64,000 nucleotides of DNA from Methylohalomonas sp964522485 (GCA_964522485.1 CAZFUS010000001.1:36165-100164); one strand, 5' to 3'; positions 28,932-38,347 are shown, counted from the stretch's first letter. The notes: generated by a model from the letters alone, not told the origin. Made by a program: numbers and translations.

Positions 28932-30479
28932 TCAAAGCAGTACGATGTCATACTGTTCCTGGCTATAGACGCTTTCGACCTGGAAGGTGATTGGTCGACC
29001 GATGAAGCTTTCGAGTTCGGCAACACTGGCGGATTCTTCGTCCAGTAACAGATCGACAACGGACTGGGACGCAATTACCAGGAGTTTTTTGGCGTCGAAC
29101 TGACGCACTTCACGTAGAATCTCGCGAAAAATTTCATAACAGATACTTTCGGCGGTTTTTATGGTGCCGCGGCCGTAACAGGTCGGACAGGGTTCGCACA
29201 GGACATGTTCAAGACTTTCGCGGGTGCGTTTGCGCGTTATCTGGACCAGCCCCAACGAGGTGACTTCACTGATGGTGACCTTGGAGTGATCGCGTTCGAT
29301 ATTCTTCTCCAGCGCGCGCAGTACCTGCCGCTGATGCTCCACATCCTGCATGTCAATAAAGTCCACTATGATAATGCCGCCGAGATTCCGTAATCGCAGC
29401 TGTCTGGCAATTGCGTGCGTCGCTTCCAGGTTGGTTTTGAAGATGGTTTCCTCGAGATTTCTGTGACCGACAAAGGCGCCGGTGTTGACATCAATGGTTG
29501 TCATGGCTTCCGTCTGATCAATATACAGGTGACCGCCTGATTTCAGAACAACCTTGCGTCCCAGAGATTTCTGGATTTCGTCCTCTACCGAATACAGATC
29601 CAGGATCGGGTGTTCACCGGAGTAGTGTTCAATACGATCGACGAATTCCGGAATAAACTGGCGCGCGAACTCAAGCAGCCGCACGAAGGATTCATGGGAA
29701 TCGATGCGCACTTTTTCAGTCTCGGTGTCAACGAGATCGCGCAGGGTTCGCATATAGAGTGGCAGATCCTCGTATATGACCCCCGGCGCCACTACATTTT
29801 GCATACGCTTACGTATCGATTTCCATAGCCGGCACAGGAAATCAATATCCTTGTGTAAATTGTACTCGCTGATGCCTTCGGCCGCAGTGCGCACGATAAA
29901 GCCGCCATTGCTGCGAATATCCTGGCTTGGTGGCAGACTTTCCGCGCTGGCCGGTTCCCGGTTGCCGACGGCGATCGAAGTTACCCCGGACTGGTACTGA
30001 TAGATGATGTTGCGTAGGCGTTCGCGTTCGTTCTCGTCCTCGATTCGTTGTGAAACACCTATGGTAGACTGGCAGTCCGGGATCAGCACCAGATATCGTG
30101 AGGGTACTGCCAGTCGAGTGGTCAGGCGCGCGCCCTTGGTGCCGATTGGATCCTTGAGAACCTGCACCAGTACCTCCTCACCCTCGTACAGCAGGCCCTC
30201 GATTGTCAGTGTGCGGCCAGTGGACGGCAGCGCATCACCGTCTTCGGTCGAAGTCTCGATGATGTCGTTGCGATGCAGGAAACCGGTACGTTCCAGGCCG
30301 ATGTTGATGAAGGCTGCCTGCATGCCCGGCAAGACCCGGGAGACCTGTCCCTTGTAGATATTGCCGACGATGCCGCGCCGTTTACCGCGCTCGATATAGA
30401 CTTCCTGTAGGATCCCGTTTTCGACGACGGCGACCCGGGTCTCCTGGGGCGTGATATTGATCAGTATTTCGGAACTCAT
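28932..30479 (-). CDS. rng: Ribonuclease G
   Basis: The product has 515 residues from MSSEILINI. An S1 RNA-binding domain (about 36-125) is followed by the catalytic RNase E/G domain: TTIDVNTGAFVGHRNLEETI, LRLRNLGGIIIVDFIDM (the metal-binding aspartates) and the Zn-link CEPCPTCYGRG. It lacks the long degradosome scaffold tail of RNase E. RNase G matures 16S rRNA 5' ends and decays some mRNAs. Start ATG 30479 was preferred to the codon nine residues upstream because it gives the family N terminus. Confidence 0.96.
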   Translation of the reverse strand: MSSEILINITPQETRVAVVENGILQEVYIERGKRRGIVGNIYKGQVSRVLPGMQAAFINIGLERTGFLHRNDIIETSTEDGDALPSTGRTLTIEGLLYEGEEVLVQVLKDPIGTKGARLTTRLAVPSRYLVLIPDCQSTIGVSQRIEDENERERLRNIIYQYQSGVTSIAVGNREPASAESLPPSQDIRSNGGFIVRTAAEGISEYNLHKDIDFLCRLWKSIRKRMQNVVAPGVIYEDLPLYMRTLRDLVDTETEKVRIDSHESFVRLLEFARQFIPEFVDRIEHYSGEHPILDLYSVEDEIQKSLGRKVVLKSGGHLYIDQTEAMTTIDVNTGAFVGHRNLEETIFKTNLEATHAIARQLRLRNLGGIIIVDFIDMQDVEHQRQVLRALEKNIERDHSKVTISEVTSLGLVQITRKRTRESLEHVLCEPCPTCYGRGTIKTAESICYEIFREILREVRQFDAKKLLVIASQSVVDLLLDEESASVAELESFIGRPITFQVESVYSQEQYDIVLL

Positions 30480-30665
30480 TGAATTATGCCTGTACTGGCG
30501 TTCCATTCAGTTGCATAGTCTCCACCGTCAACCATATCATACTCATCCCCTGTACAGTCTCGCTAACTATCTGATTATTCATGATTTAAAAAAACGGGGT
30601 TTTTACGAACGCCGGTACCAGACCGGTTTCCGGTAGCTGACCGGGTGTTCAATGGAATTTTACTT

Positions 30666-31871
30666 ATGTCTCTGAGCCGTCAAATCAATGTTGTCGTACT
30701 GGCTGAAAGCGAGGGTAGAGCACTGGAGCCGCTTACTGCGCAGCGCACCAAATCGGCCATTCCCTTCGGTAGCAAGTACCGAATCATCGATTTTGCCCTG
30801 GCGAATTGCCTGCATTCGGAGCTGCGCCAGGTTTTCGTGTTCACCCAGTACAAATCGCATTCGCTGGTTAAGCATTTGCGTGATGGTTGGTCCATCTATA
30901 ATCCGGAACTGGGCGAATACATCACCATCGTTGCACCGCAGATGCATGCCGGTAATGCCGGTTACAGCGGCAGTACTGATGCCTTGTATCAGAATCTGTT
31001 TATCCTTAGACGCAATGGCGCCGAACATATCCTGATCCTGCCGGGCGACACCATTCACCGAATGGATTATGCAGCCCTCTTGGCGCAGCATATCGACGAT
31101 CAGCGCGATGTCACCCTTGCCTGCAAGGAATGGTCGCCTGCCGATGGCGATATCCTCCCGGTAGCCATGCTGGATGCCGATCAGCGTCTGGAAGCCGTTA
31201 CATATCACCCGGGTGACAATACCGGTGCCACGGTAGCACTGGGCATTCTGGCAGTCAGAATGGCGGTACTGGAACAGGCCCTTGAGCAGCTGCACAGCCG
31301 TCCAGGTACGGATCATGATGTCATGCATGATCTGCTGCCGTTGCTCGTTACCGGTCATGAGGTGAATATTTATACTTTTGGCGGTCGGGCCGGTCGGGTC
31401 AGCCAGGATCGCTACTGGCGCAGCGTACAGACGCTGGATAGTTATTACAGCGCCAATATGGATCTGCTGCAGAGCGAGCCGCCGCTGGATTTGTATCAGG
31501 GCGACTGGAGTATCCGCACCTATCAGTCGCAGAGCCCGCCAGCCCGGACAGTACCGGGCCGCTCCTGTAACGAAGGTATTTTTATCAATTCGGTGGTGGG
31601 TGGCGGGAGCGTAATTGCCGGTGGTGGTGTCAACAACAGCATTCTCTTCTCCAGGGTCCGGGTGGAGGACGCAGCCACGGTGGAACACGCGATTCTGTTC
31701 GAGGGCGTGCAAGTGGGCGAACGTGCGCGGCTGCGCAACTGTATCGTGGATAAGCACGTTCACATCCCGGCTGGCGAGTCGATAGGTTACGACCCTGAAC
31801 GCGATGTGGCTCGGTTTACCCGGTCGGACAATGGTATCGTTGTGGTACCCAAGGGGTATCGATTCGAGTGA
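30666..31871 (+). CDS. Glucose-1-phosphate adenylyltransferase-like protein (GlgC family) with degenerate substrate motifs
   Basis: The product has 401 residues. The overall GlgC architecture is present: AIPFGSKYRIIDFALANC, FTQYKSHSLVKHLRDGW, LPGDTIHRMDY, and a C-terminal left-handed beta-helix (CNEGIFINSVVGGGSVIAGGG). Key sites are changed. The glycine-rich nucleotide loop LAGGRGxRL reads LAESEGRAL (12-20), the WYxGTADA segment reads GYSGSTDA, and the FVEKP sugar-phosphate motif reads VTYHP. It may be a non-catalytic or regulatory subunit or have another substrate. It ends in a GTGA overlap with glcD, so it is translated with the glycolate oxidase genes. Confidence 0.8.
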   Translation: MSLSRQINVVVLAESEGRALEPLTAQRTKSAIPFGSKYRIIDFALANCLHSELRQVFVFTQYKSHSLVKHLRDGWSIYNPELGEYITIVAPQMHAGNAGYSGSTDALYQNLFILRRNGAEHILILPGDTIHRMDYAALLAQHIDDQRDVTLACKEWSPADGDILPVAMLDADQRLEAVTYHPGDNTGATVALGILAVRMAVLEQALEQLHSRPGTDHDVMHDLLPLLVTGHEVNIYTFGGRAGRVSQDRYWRSVQTLDSYYSANMDLLQSEPPLDLYQGDWSIRTYQSQSPPARTVPGRSCNEGIFINSVVGGGSVIAGGGVNNSILFSRVRVEDAATVEHAILFEGVQVGERARLRNCIVDKHVHIPAGESIGYDPERDVARFTRSDNGIVVVPKGYRFE

Positions 31872-33367
31872 CTCTCGAGACATCACAATCCGGAGCGCTG
31901 GAAGCCACTCACCCGCAGCGTGCGCATTTCATCCGGCAACTGCAGTCGCTGCTGCCGGACGAGGCGCTCATTGTCGATGAGGAGGCCCTCAGAGTGTACG
32001 AATGCGACGGTCTGTCGGCCTACCGACAACTGCCGGGCTGTGTGGTGCTGCCGGACACGATCGAACAGATACAGACACTGCTGCGTCTGTGCCACGAATA
32101 CGGCGTCCCGGTTGTGGCACGCGGCGCCGGCACCGGCCTGTCGGGCGGTGCACTTCCGCTGGCCGATGGGGTCTTGCTGAGTCTGGCCAAGTTCAGTGAA
32201 ATCCTGGAACTGGACCCGCTGGGTCGCATCGCGCGGGTCCAGCCAGGTGTGCGCAACATCAGCATATCCGAGGCTGCTGACCCGTATGGTCTGTTCTATG
32301 CGCCGGATCCGTCCTCCCAGATCGCCTGCACCATCGGCGGCAATGTGGCCGAGAATTCAGGTGGCGTACATTGTCTGAAGTACGGCCTGACCGTGCATAA
32401 TCTGCTCGGGCTTAAGTTCGTCACCATGGAGGGCGAATTGATTGAACTCGGTGGCCGTACGCTGGACCAGCCCGGTTACGATCTGCTGGCATTGCTGACC
32501 GGTTCCGAGGGCATGCTCGGCGTGGTCGTTGAGGTGACCGTGAAACTGCTACCCAAACCGACGGCGCATGAAGTACTGCTTGCGGCCTTCGCCGACGTAG
32601 CAGCAGCCGGTAACGCTGTTGCGGATATCATCGCGGCCGGGATCATTCCTGCCGGTCTCGAAATGATGGATCAGGCGGGTGTACGCGCCGCCGAAGATTT
32701 CGTCCATGCCGGTTATCCGACCGCCGCCGCCGCCATCCTGATCTGCGAACTGGACGGGATCGAAGCCGAGACCCGATCCCAGCTGGACGCCGTCGAGCGT
32801 ATTCTCCAGCAGGCCGGCGCGACCGAGATTCGCGTTGCCCGCGATGATGAGCAACGGGCCCGGTTCTGGGCCGGCCGTAAGGCTGCGTTTCCGGCGGTTG
32901 GTCGCATTGCTGCGGATTATTACTGCATGGACGGGACCATTCCTCGCCGACGCATTGCCGACGTCCTGGAACGCATCAGTCAACTGTCCACGGAATACGG
33001 ACTCGGAGTGGTCAACGTTTTTCATGCCGGCGACGGTAATCTGCATCCGCTGGTGCTTTACGATGTCAGCCGGCCGGGCGAGCTGGAGCGTGCCGAGGCT
33101 TTCGGCGGCAAAATCCTGGAAGTCTGCGTGGAAGCCGGCGGGACCGTGACCGGAGAACACGGTGTCGGTATCGAGAAGATCAATCAGATGTGTGTGCAGT
33201 TCAGACCAGCCGAGCTGGAACAGTTTCACGCCGTCAAGGCGGCTTTCGATCGCAGTGGCCTGCTGAATCCCGGCAAGGCGGTACCGACACTCAGCCGCTG
33301 TGCCGAATTCGGACGCATGCATGTACACCAAGGTCAGTTGGCGCATCCGGATCTGGAGCGGTTCTGA
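31868..33367 (+). CDS. glcD: Glycolate oxidase subunit GlcD (FAD-linked)
   Basis: The product has 499 residues. The FAD-binding PCMH domain shows VVARGAGTGLSGGALP, APDPSSQIACTIGGNVAENSGG and YDLLALLTGSEGMLGVVVEVTVKLLPKP. The C-terminal FAD-oxidase domain contains VVNVFHAGDGNLHPLVLY and GGTVTGEHGVGIEK. GlcD oxidises glycolate to glyoxylate with GlcE and GlcF. The GTG start 31868 overlaps the previous stop by four bases, so translation is coupled. Confidence 0.96.
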   Translation: MTLETSQSGALEATHPQRAHFIRQLQSLLPDEALIVDEEALRVYECDGLSAYRQLPGCVVLPDTIEQIQTLLRLCHEYGVPVVARGAGTGLSGGALPLADGVLLSLAKFSEILELDPLGRIARVQPGVRNISISEAADPYGLFYAPDPSSQIACTIGGNVAENSGGVHCLKYGLTVHNLLGLKFVTMEGELIELGGRTLDQPGYDLLALLTGSEGMLGVVVEVTVKLLPKPTAHEVLLAAFADVAAAGNAVADIIAAGIIPAGLEMMDQAGVRAAEDFVHAGYPTAAAAILICELDGIEAETRSQLDAVERILQQAGATEIRVARDDEQRARFWAGRKAAFPAVGRIAADYYCMDGTIPRRRIADVLERISQLSTEYGLGVVNVFHAGDGNLHPLVLYDVSRPGELERAEAFGGKILEVCVEAGGTVTGEHGVGIEKINQMCVQFRPAELEQFHAVKAAFDRSGLLNPGKAVPTLSRCAEFGRMHVHQGQLAHPDLERF

Positions 33368-33369
33368 CA

Positions 33370-33882
33370 ATGGCTCTGGTTTTACCAGAAAATGTCGGGA
33401 CCGATCTCGTTGCATTGCTGCAGTCACTGCAGCCGGAACATATTCTGATCGCAGGTGAGACGGAAACGCTCGCTGCCGGCCTCGAACCGGTCGCGGGAAA
33501 TTTCCATCTCGAGCAGTGCGGGCTGCAGGATTTGCAACAGACGATCGATAAACTCCCTGTTTATGACATTGTTCTACTGCTCGGTGTTGTCGAAAACCTC
33601 GACAAGGCAGAGGCGGATGCCTTGCTGGGCCGACTGCGCGATCTGCATGCCCGGCATGTGTTCGTCTTCGTACCGATTGGTGAAGGCTGGTCAGGATTGC
33701 GCAGTCACTGGCAGCAGACCGATCTGCTGGCACTCGGTTTCAGTCTGTACAGAACCTATGCGGCTGGACAGGGTGATTTGCACTTGTATCGCTTTGAACT
33801 CGATACGTACAAGGCCACGCCGGAATGGCTGAACAGCAAATACTGGGCAAATCCGGAGCTATTCGGCAAATATCGCTGGTAG
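33370..33882 (+). CDS. Conserved protein of unknown function (possibly DUF6231) inside the glycolate oxidase operon
   Basis: The product has 170 residues, no signal peptide and no transmembrane segment. It looks like a small alpha/beta protein (YDIVLLLGVVENLDKAEADAL, HARHVFVFVPIGEGW, LLALGFSLYRTY) reminiscent of a methyltransferase-like Rossmann core without an obvious SAM motif, and it ends with a charged WLNSKYWANPELFGKYRW tail. I associate that ending with the DUF6231 family, but only from memory. The start ATG 33370 lies two bases after glcD; 27 bases separate it from glcE. Function unknown. Confidence 0.7.
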   Translation: MALVLPENVGTDLVALLQSLQPEHILIAGETETLAAGLEPVAGNFHLEQCGLQDLQQTIDKLPVYDIVLLLGVVENLDKAEADALLGRLRDLHARHVFVFVPIGEGWSGLRSHWQQTDLLALGFSLYRTYAAGQGDLHLYRFELDTYKATPEWLNSKYWANPELFGKYRW

Positions 33883-33909
33883 GCGCACGATCAATCAGCG
33901 CTACAGAGT

Positions 33910-34992
33910 ATGAACGAAACCCTGATCCAGGAGCTCCAGTACCGTATCCGGCAGGCGGCTGCCGCGGCAGAACCGCTGCATGTTCGCGGTTCTGGCAGCA
34001 AAGCTTTCTGCCTGCCATCGATTCCGGGAACATCGCTGGACGTGACCGGCCTGGGTGGTATTGTCGATTATCAGCCGACCGAGCTGGTTGTGACGGTGCA
34101 GGCCGGTACCCTTCTGGCGGAACTGCAGGAGACTCTGGCTGCAGAAAACCAGATGCTGGGTTTTGAACCACCGGCGTTTGCCCCCACGGCCACAGTCGGC
34201 GGCACGGTAGCCTGCGGCCTGTCAGGCCCCAGACGACCGTTTGCCGGTGCACTGCGCGATTTTGTCCTCGGCGTGCGCTGCCTGAACGGTCAGGGCGATG
34301 ATCTCAGGTTCGGTGGCCAGGTGATGAAAAACGTGGCCGGCTATGACGTGGCGCGGCTGATGGCCGGAGCCCGTGGCAGCCTGGGGGTACTGCTGGAGAT
34401 TTCGTTCAAGGTACTGCCGTGTCCGCCGGCGGAGACCACACTGTGCCAAGCGCTCGCCAGTGACACGGCTGTCGAAACCATGAATCGCCTTGCCGCTCAA
34501 CCACTGCCGCTGTCGGCGGCCGCTTATGTTGATAACAGGCTCTATATCCGCTTCTCCGGCGCGGCCAGTGCGGTCGAGACCGCCGCGAAAAACTGTGCGT
34601 CCATGCAGACAGTGGCAGATGGTGACACTTTCTGGATGCGGCTGCGTGAACAGCAGCTCGACTTTTTCACAAAGGCAGAGACACTCTGGCGCCTCAGTCT
34701 TCCGGCTACGGCGGCGACACCTGCCATCTGCGGTGACTGGCTGATCGACTGGGGCGGAGCGCTGCGCTGGTTACGGACTGATGCGTCGGCAGATGCGATA
34801 CATACAACTGCCGCCGCGGCCGGCGGTTACGCCCTGTTATTCAAGGGGGGCGAACACGGACAGAGGCTGCCATTCTTGCCAGCACCATTGCTGAAGATTC
34901 ATCAACGGCTCAAACTGGCCTTCGATCCGGCGCAGGTGCTGAACCGGGGGGTGCTTTACACTCAGACTAACGGAACTGGTCATGCAGACTGA
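33910..34992 (+). CDS. glcE: Glycolate oxidase subunit GlcE (FAD-binding)
   Basis: The product has 360 residues. The N-terminal PCMH FAD-binding half contains PLHVRGSGSKAFCLP, VSVxGG-type TATVGGTVACGLSGPRRP, RDFVLGVRCLNGQGDDLRFGG and MKNVAGYDVARLMAGARGSLGVL; the C-terminal half is variable. GlcE is the second flavin-binding subunit of glycolate oxidase. It overlaps glcF by 11 bases. Confidence 0.95.
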   Translation: MNETLIQELQYRIRQAAAAAEPLHVRGSGSKAFCLPSIPGTSLDVTGLGGIVDYQPTELVVTVQAGTLLAELQETLAAENQMLGFEPPAFAPTATVGGTVACGLSGPRRPFAGALRDFVLGVRCLNGQGDDLRFGGQVMKNVAGYDVARLMAGARGSLGVLLEISFKVLPCPPAETTLCQALASDTAVETMNRLAAQPLPLSAAAYVDNRLYIRFSGAASAVETAAKNCASMQTVADGDTFWMRLREQQLDFFTKAETLWRLSLPATAATPAICGDWLIDWGGALRWLRTDASADAIHTTAAAAGGYALLFKGGEHGQRLPFLPAPLLKIHQRLKLAFDPAQVLNRGVLYTQTNGTGHAD

Positions 34993-36199
34993 ACTCCGAT
35001 CGGACATCCGTGATACGCCGGACGGTCGTGCCGCCGATCAGATTTTGCGCAACTGTGTGCACTGCGGCTTCTGTCTGGCGACCTGTCCGACTTACCGTCT
35101 GCTCGGTGACGAACTCGACAGTCCGCGCGGGCGCATTTACCTCATCAAGTCCGTGCTGGAGGGCAAGCCCGCAGGCCGCGAGACACAGCTGCACCTGGAT
35201 CGCTGCCTGACCTGCCGGGCCTGCGAGACCACCTGTCCGTCCGGAGTGGAATACGGCCGGCTGCTGGAAATCGGCCGGTCAGCGGTTGAGGCGGAAATTC
35301 CACGACCATGGTGGCAGCGCCTGCAGCGCGGTCTGCTGCTCAGAGTACTGCCGTACCGGCGACGTTTCACTCCATTGCTTAGGCTGGCGCAAACGCTGCG
35401 CCCGCTTCTGCCATCCGCTCTGAAACAGCAGGTACCGCAACGGCAAATATCCAATCCCCGACCAACCCGCCCCCAGGCGCGCCGGATTATTCTGTTCGAA
35501 GGCTGTGTCCAACCGGCGCTGGCGCCGTCGATCAATGCCGCTGCGGCGCGACTGTTCGATCGCCTGGCAATCGGTTGCGAGCGGATCAGCGGCGAGGGTT
35601 GTTGCGGGGCATTGAGTCTGCACCTGGGTGATGAGCGGGCGGCACGGCATTTCGCCAGGCACAATATCGATCGCTGGTGGCCCTTCATCGAGTCCGGCAT
35701 CGAGTCCATCATCGTTACGGCCAGCGGCTGTGGGGTCATGATTAAGGATTACGATGTATTGTTGAAGGATGATCCCGACTATGCTGACAAGGCTGCGCGT
35801 GTGGCCGCGCTGGCGCGGGATCCGGCGGAATATCTCAATGGCGAGGCTCAGCTGGGAAATCTGGCCCGTTGTAGCGGGCGTATCGCTTTTCAGTCGCCCT
35901 GCACATTGCAACATGGTCAGGGTCTGAGCGGCGCCAGCGAGCGGTTGTTACAGCGGCTGGGTTTCGAATTAACGCCGCAGAGCGATGGCCATCAATGCTG
36001 TGGTTCGGCGGGGACTTATTCCATCCTCCAGCCGCAACTGGCGAAGCAGCTGCGAGAGAAGAAACTGGAGAATTTGAACAAAGGTGATCCAGAAATGATT
36101 CTGACCGCGAATATCGGCTGCCTGCTGCATTTGCAGCAGGCAGCCGCGGTTCCTGTCAGGCACTGGTTGGAAGTCGTCGACGATATGAACAGTGCTTAG
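34982..36199 (+). CDS. glcF: Glycolate oxidase iron-sulfur subunit GlcF
   Basis: The product has 405 residues. Two 4Fe-4S ferredoxin motifs are complete: Cys25/28/31/35 (CVHCGFCLATCP) and Cys75/78/81/85 (CLTCRACETTCP). Two cysteine-rich CCG domains follow (EGCVQPALAPSI ... EGCCGALSLH, and SPCTLQHGQG ... HQCCGSAGTYS). It passes electrons from GlcD/E toward the quinone pool. The gene ends tail-to-tail with the next minus-strand gene, sharing four bases. Confidence 0.96.
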   Translation: MQTELRSDIRDTPDGRAADQILRNCVHCGFCLATCPTYRLLGDELDSPRGRIYLIKSVLEGKPAGRETQLHLDRCLTCRACETTCPSGVEYGRLLEIGRSAVEAEIPRPWWQRLQRGLLLRVLPYRRRFTPLLRLAQTLRPLLPSALKQQVPQRQISNPRPTRPQARRIILFEGCVQPALAPSINAAAARLFDRLAIGCERISGEGCCGALSLHLGDERAARHFARHNIDRWWPFIESGIESIIVTASGCGVMIKDYDVLLKDDPDYADKAARVAALARDPAEYLNGEAQLGNLARCSGRIAFQSPCTLQHGQGLSGASERLLQRLGFELTPQSDGHQCCGSAGTYSILQPQLAKQLREKKLENLNKGDPEMILTANIGCLLHLQQAAAVPVRHWLEVVDDMNSA

Positions 36200-36645
36200 T
36201 TCATGGCGACCCAGCGGCCATCCGACTGACGGCAAGCGGTACCATGAACGACTTCGCGTTGACCGTCGATCATGGCCTCGGTAGTGTAGTCGCGGCACGG
36301 ACCACTCTCACTCTGATAAGTCTGGGTTGGGGTAACCGCGTAGTCGTTACCGGTATCCGGATTCTGCCAGCTGTAAGGCTGGCCGGTCGGCTGGGTTTCC
36401 AGCGCACGGTTCATCTTCATGCGGTCGACGTCATCCATGGTCTTGCCAATTGAACCACCGATATAGCCACCAATGAGTGTGCCAATGGCGACCGCTGCCA
36501 GTTTGCCCGTACCGCCACCTACCTGCGCGCCAACAGCTGCACCGGCGCCGGCACCTGCCAGGGTACCGATATCCTGTTTCGTCGGGTTGCAGGCAGCCAG
36601 CACCAGCGTGCCGGCCAGGACACAGGTGATAGTTTTCATTTTCAT
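36196..36645 (-). CDS. Glycine-zipper 17-kDa-antigen-like outer-membrane lipoprotein
   Basis: The product has 149 residues. The signal peptide ends in lipobox LAAC (Cys19). Residues 27-68 form a glycine-zipper membrane segment (GTLAGAGAGAAVGAQVGGG, IGTLIGGYIGGSIGK). The C-terminal 70 residues resemble the rickettsial 17 kDa surface antigen and RcsF/YmgG-like proteins (QPYSWQNPDTGNDYAVTPTQTY, PCRDYTTEAMIDGQ). Two cysteines in the C-terminal part may pair. Function is not established. A ribosome-binding site GGAGGG lies about 8 bases upstream. Confidence 0.88.
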   Translation of the reverse strand: MKMKTITCVLAGTLVLAACNPTKQDIGTLAGAGAGAAVGAQVGGGTGKLAAVAIGTLIGGYIGGSIGKTMDDVDRMKMNRALETQPTGQPYSWQNPDTGNDYAVTPTQTYQSESGPCRDYTTEAMIDGQREVVHGTACRQSDGRWVAMN

Positions 36646-36863
36646 TGATAATCCCTCCGCAAAAATAATCTTGCTGCCTATAAGACAATGAATAGTTCGA
36701 TAAAATCTGGGAAAAATCGTGCAATTCAGTGGGTTTGACCCTTATGTGTAAGCACCGGGCTGATAGAGGTTATGGTAATCGATTGGTTCATGAACAGTGA
36801 CATGTCTGTCCTTCAGAATGCCAACCGCTTCACAAGATTGCGCGGTCGTACGGCGGCCGGATT

Positions 36864-37667
36864 TTACTCGACCGGTGGCTCGTCTTCGGCTTGTCCGCCG
36901 GTGTCGACATCAAAAATGTCATCATATCCTTCCAGCGGTGGATTGCCGTCGTAAATCAGGTAATTGCGTCGTTGCAGATAAGCTTCGCGGGTAAAGATAT
37001 AAGGATCCATGGCCGCCTCGTCACGCATGCGCGTCGCATCCAGCAGTTCAGCGCGCTTGCTGATGATGCCCAGCGCGGTGACCGGATACAGTACCGTGCC
37101 GGAGACGTAAAACAGCGGATTGGTCAGCAGGCTGCTGGCGATGTCCGGTGTATCACGCACAGTATTCGGTCCCAGGACCGGGAGATAGAGATAGGCACCC
37201 TGACCGCTGCCCCAGACGGCCAGCGTCTGACCGAGATCTTCCTCGTGGCGGGCAAATCCCATGTCACTGGCCACATCGAACAGGCCGCCAACCCCGAGCG
37301 TCGAGTTGATTAGGAACCGTGAGGTGTCGGACCAGCCCTGATCAAACTTGGCCTGCAGAAAACTGTTCAGAATGACATTGATGTAGGTCAGGTTGGCGAA
37401 GAAATTACTAACCGACTCGCGTACCGGCGCCGGCATGGCCATGGTGTAGACTTCGGCTACGGGCTTGACGAGAAAACTATCCAGGGTTTCATTGACGTCA
37501 TAAAAAACGCGGTTGGCTGGCTCGATCGGATCGATATCCTCTTCGGTGACGGTCTGAGCCTCAGCTGCTGGTGCATTATTGTTCTGACTGGTGGCACAGC
37601 CAGTTAATGCAACAACAAAACTGATAATCAAAAATGCCCGATGACCATGCAACGTGGCTGTTGTCAT
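36864..37667 (-). CDS. mlaA: Outer-membrane lipoprotein MlaA (VacJ)
   Basis: The product has 267 residues with a lipoprotein signal and lipobox LTGC (Cys24). The VacJ core is present: DPIEPANRVFYDVNETLD, YTMAMPAPVRESVSNFFANL, NSTLGVGGLFDVASDMG, EDLGQTLAVWGSGQGAYLYLPVLGPNTVRD. MlaA removes phospholipids from the outer leaflet of the outer membrane and passes them to MlaC. It lies 35 bases downstream of an MlaC/HpnM-like gene in a run of hopanoid genes, suggesting hopanoid or phospholipid traffic. The acidic C-terminal tail is not conserved. Confidence 0.95.
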   Translation of the reverse strand: MTTATLHGHRAFLIISFVVALTGCATSQNNNAPAAEAQTVTEEDIDPIEPANRVFYDVNETLDSFLVKPVAEVYTMAMPAPVRESVSNFFANLTYINVILNSFLQAKFDQGWSDTSRFLINSTLGVGGLFDVASDMGFARHEEDLGQTLAVWGSGQGAYLYLPVLGPNTVRDTPDIASSLLTNPLFYVSGTVLYPVTALGIISKRAELLDATRMRDEAAMDPYIFTREAYLQRRNYLIYDGNPPLEGYDDIFDVDTGGQAEDEPPVE

Positions 37668-37702
37668 GCTGAAGATTTCCGCCCGGTTCTGACGGTCAAT
37701 AA

Positions 37703-38347
37703 TTATGGCGTACTTTCAAGTTCGGCAATTTTGCCGCGCAATTCACTGACCAGACCGTCGAATCCTTTATTTTTCATGATTGCCGTATATTCGGCACGTT
37801 TAAGTGACAGATCGTTAACCCCCTGTGCAACGACACTGATGATATACCATTTGTCATTCCGATGTTGCATCAGGTAATCCAGCTGGACCGTCTCGCCATC
37901 CGGTTTCTGTAATTCAGTTTTGACCAGCTGCCGGCCCTTGTTGAGCGGTTCTGTTCCAACGTGGTGGAACGACTCACCATCAAAACTGCTGAAACGATTA
38001 GCATAGGTGGCAATACTGAGCGTTTCAAACAGTTCAATGAACTGCTGTTGTTGATTGTCATTCAGGTCATTCCAGTAGCGCCCGAGGATGACCCTGGCAA
38101 TCAAGGGGGTATCAAAGTGCGAGGTAATAACGGGCTGCAGTTGTTCAAAGCGCCCCTTGTAGCCGAGATTGTCGCCGTTTTGCATTACCTCAAGCAGCTC
38201 GGCATGAAACTCGTCGATAATGGGGACAACCTGCTCAGGATCAGCTGCAACGACAGACCCCGTCAACAGCATCATCAGGGATACTGCCGGTATAAAACCG
38301 GCAATACAACGGTATACCCGGGTATTCAGTATACGGATTGAAAGCAT
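37703..38347 (-). CDS. hpnM: MlaC/Ttg2D-family periplasmic lipid-binding protein, HpnM-like
   Basis: The product has 214 residues with a signal peptide (hydrophobic 13-33, cleavage near VAA/DP). The mature protein has the MlaC/Ttg2 pattern: LIARVILGRYWNDLNDNQQQQFIELFETL, SIATYANRFSSFDG, KPDGETVQLDYLMQHRNDKWYIISVVAQGVNDLSLKRAEY. MlaC carries phospholipid across the periplasm; hopanoid clusters contain a dedicated homologue called HpnM. Position between hpnB and mlaA favours HpnM, but an ordinary MlaC cannot be excluded; no mlaD/E/F genes are in the window. Confidence 0.85.
   Translation of the reverse strand: MLSIRILNTRVYRCIAGFIPAVSLMMLLTGSVVAADPEQVVPIIDEFHAELLEVMQNGDNLGYKGRFEQLQPVITSHFDTPLIARVILGRYWNDLNDNQQQQFIELFETLSIATYANRFSSFDGESFHHVGTEPLNKGRQLVKTELQKPDGETVQLDYLMQHRNDKWYIISVVAQGVNDLSLKRAEYTAIMKNKGFDGLVSELRGKIAELESTP

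Noticed and set aside
30660..31886. A 408-codon minus-strand open frame opposite the GlgC-like gene
   Set aside because: The plus-strand frame has recognisable GlgC blocks and overlaps glcD correctly; the antisense product has none.
32549..33733. A 394-codon minus-strand open frame opposite glcD
   Set aside because: It runs across the end of glcD and into the next gene without a family match; it is a product of high GC content.
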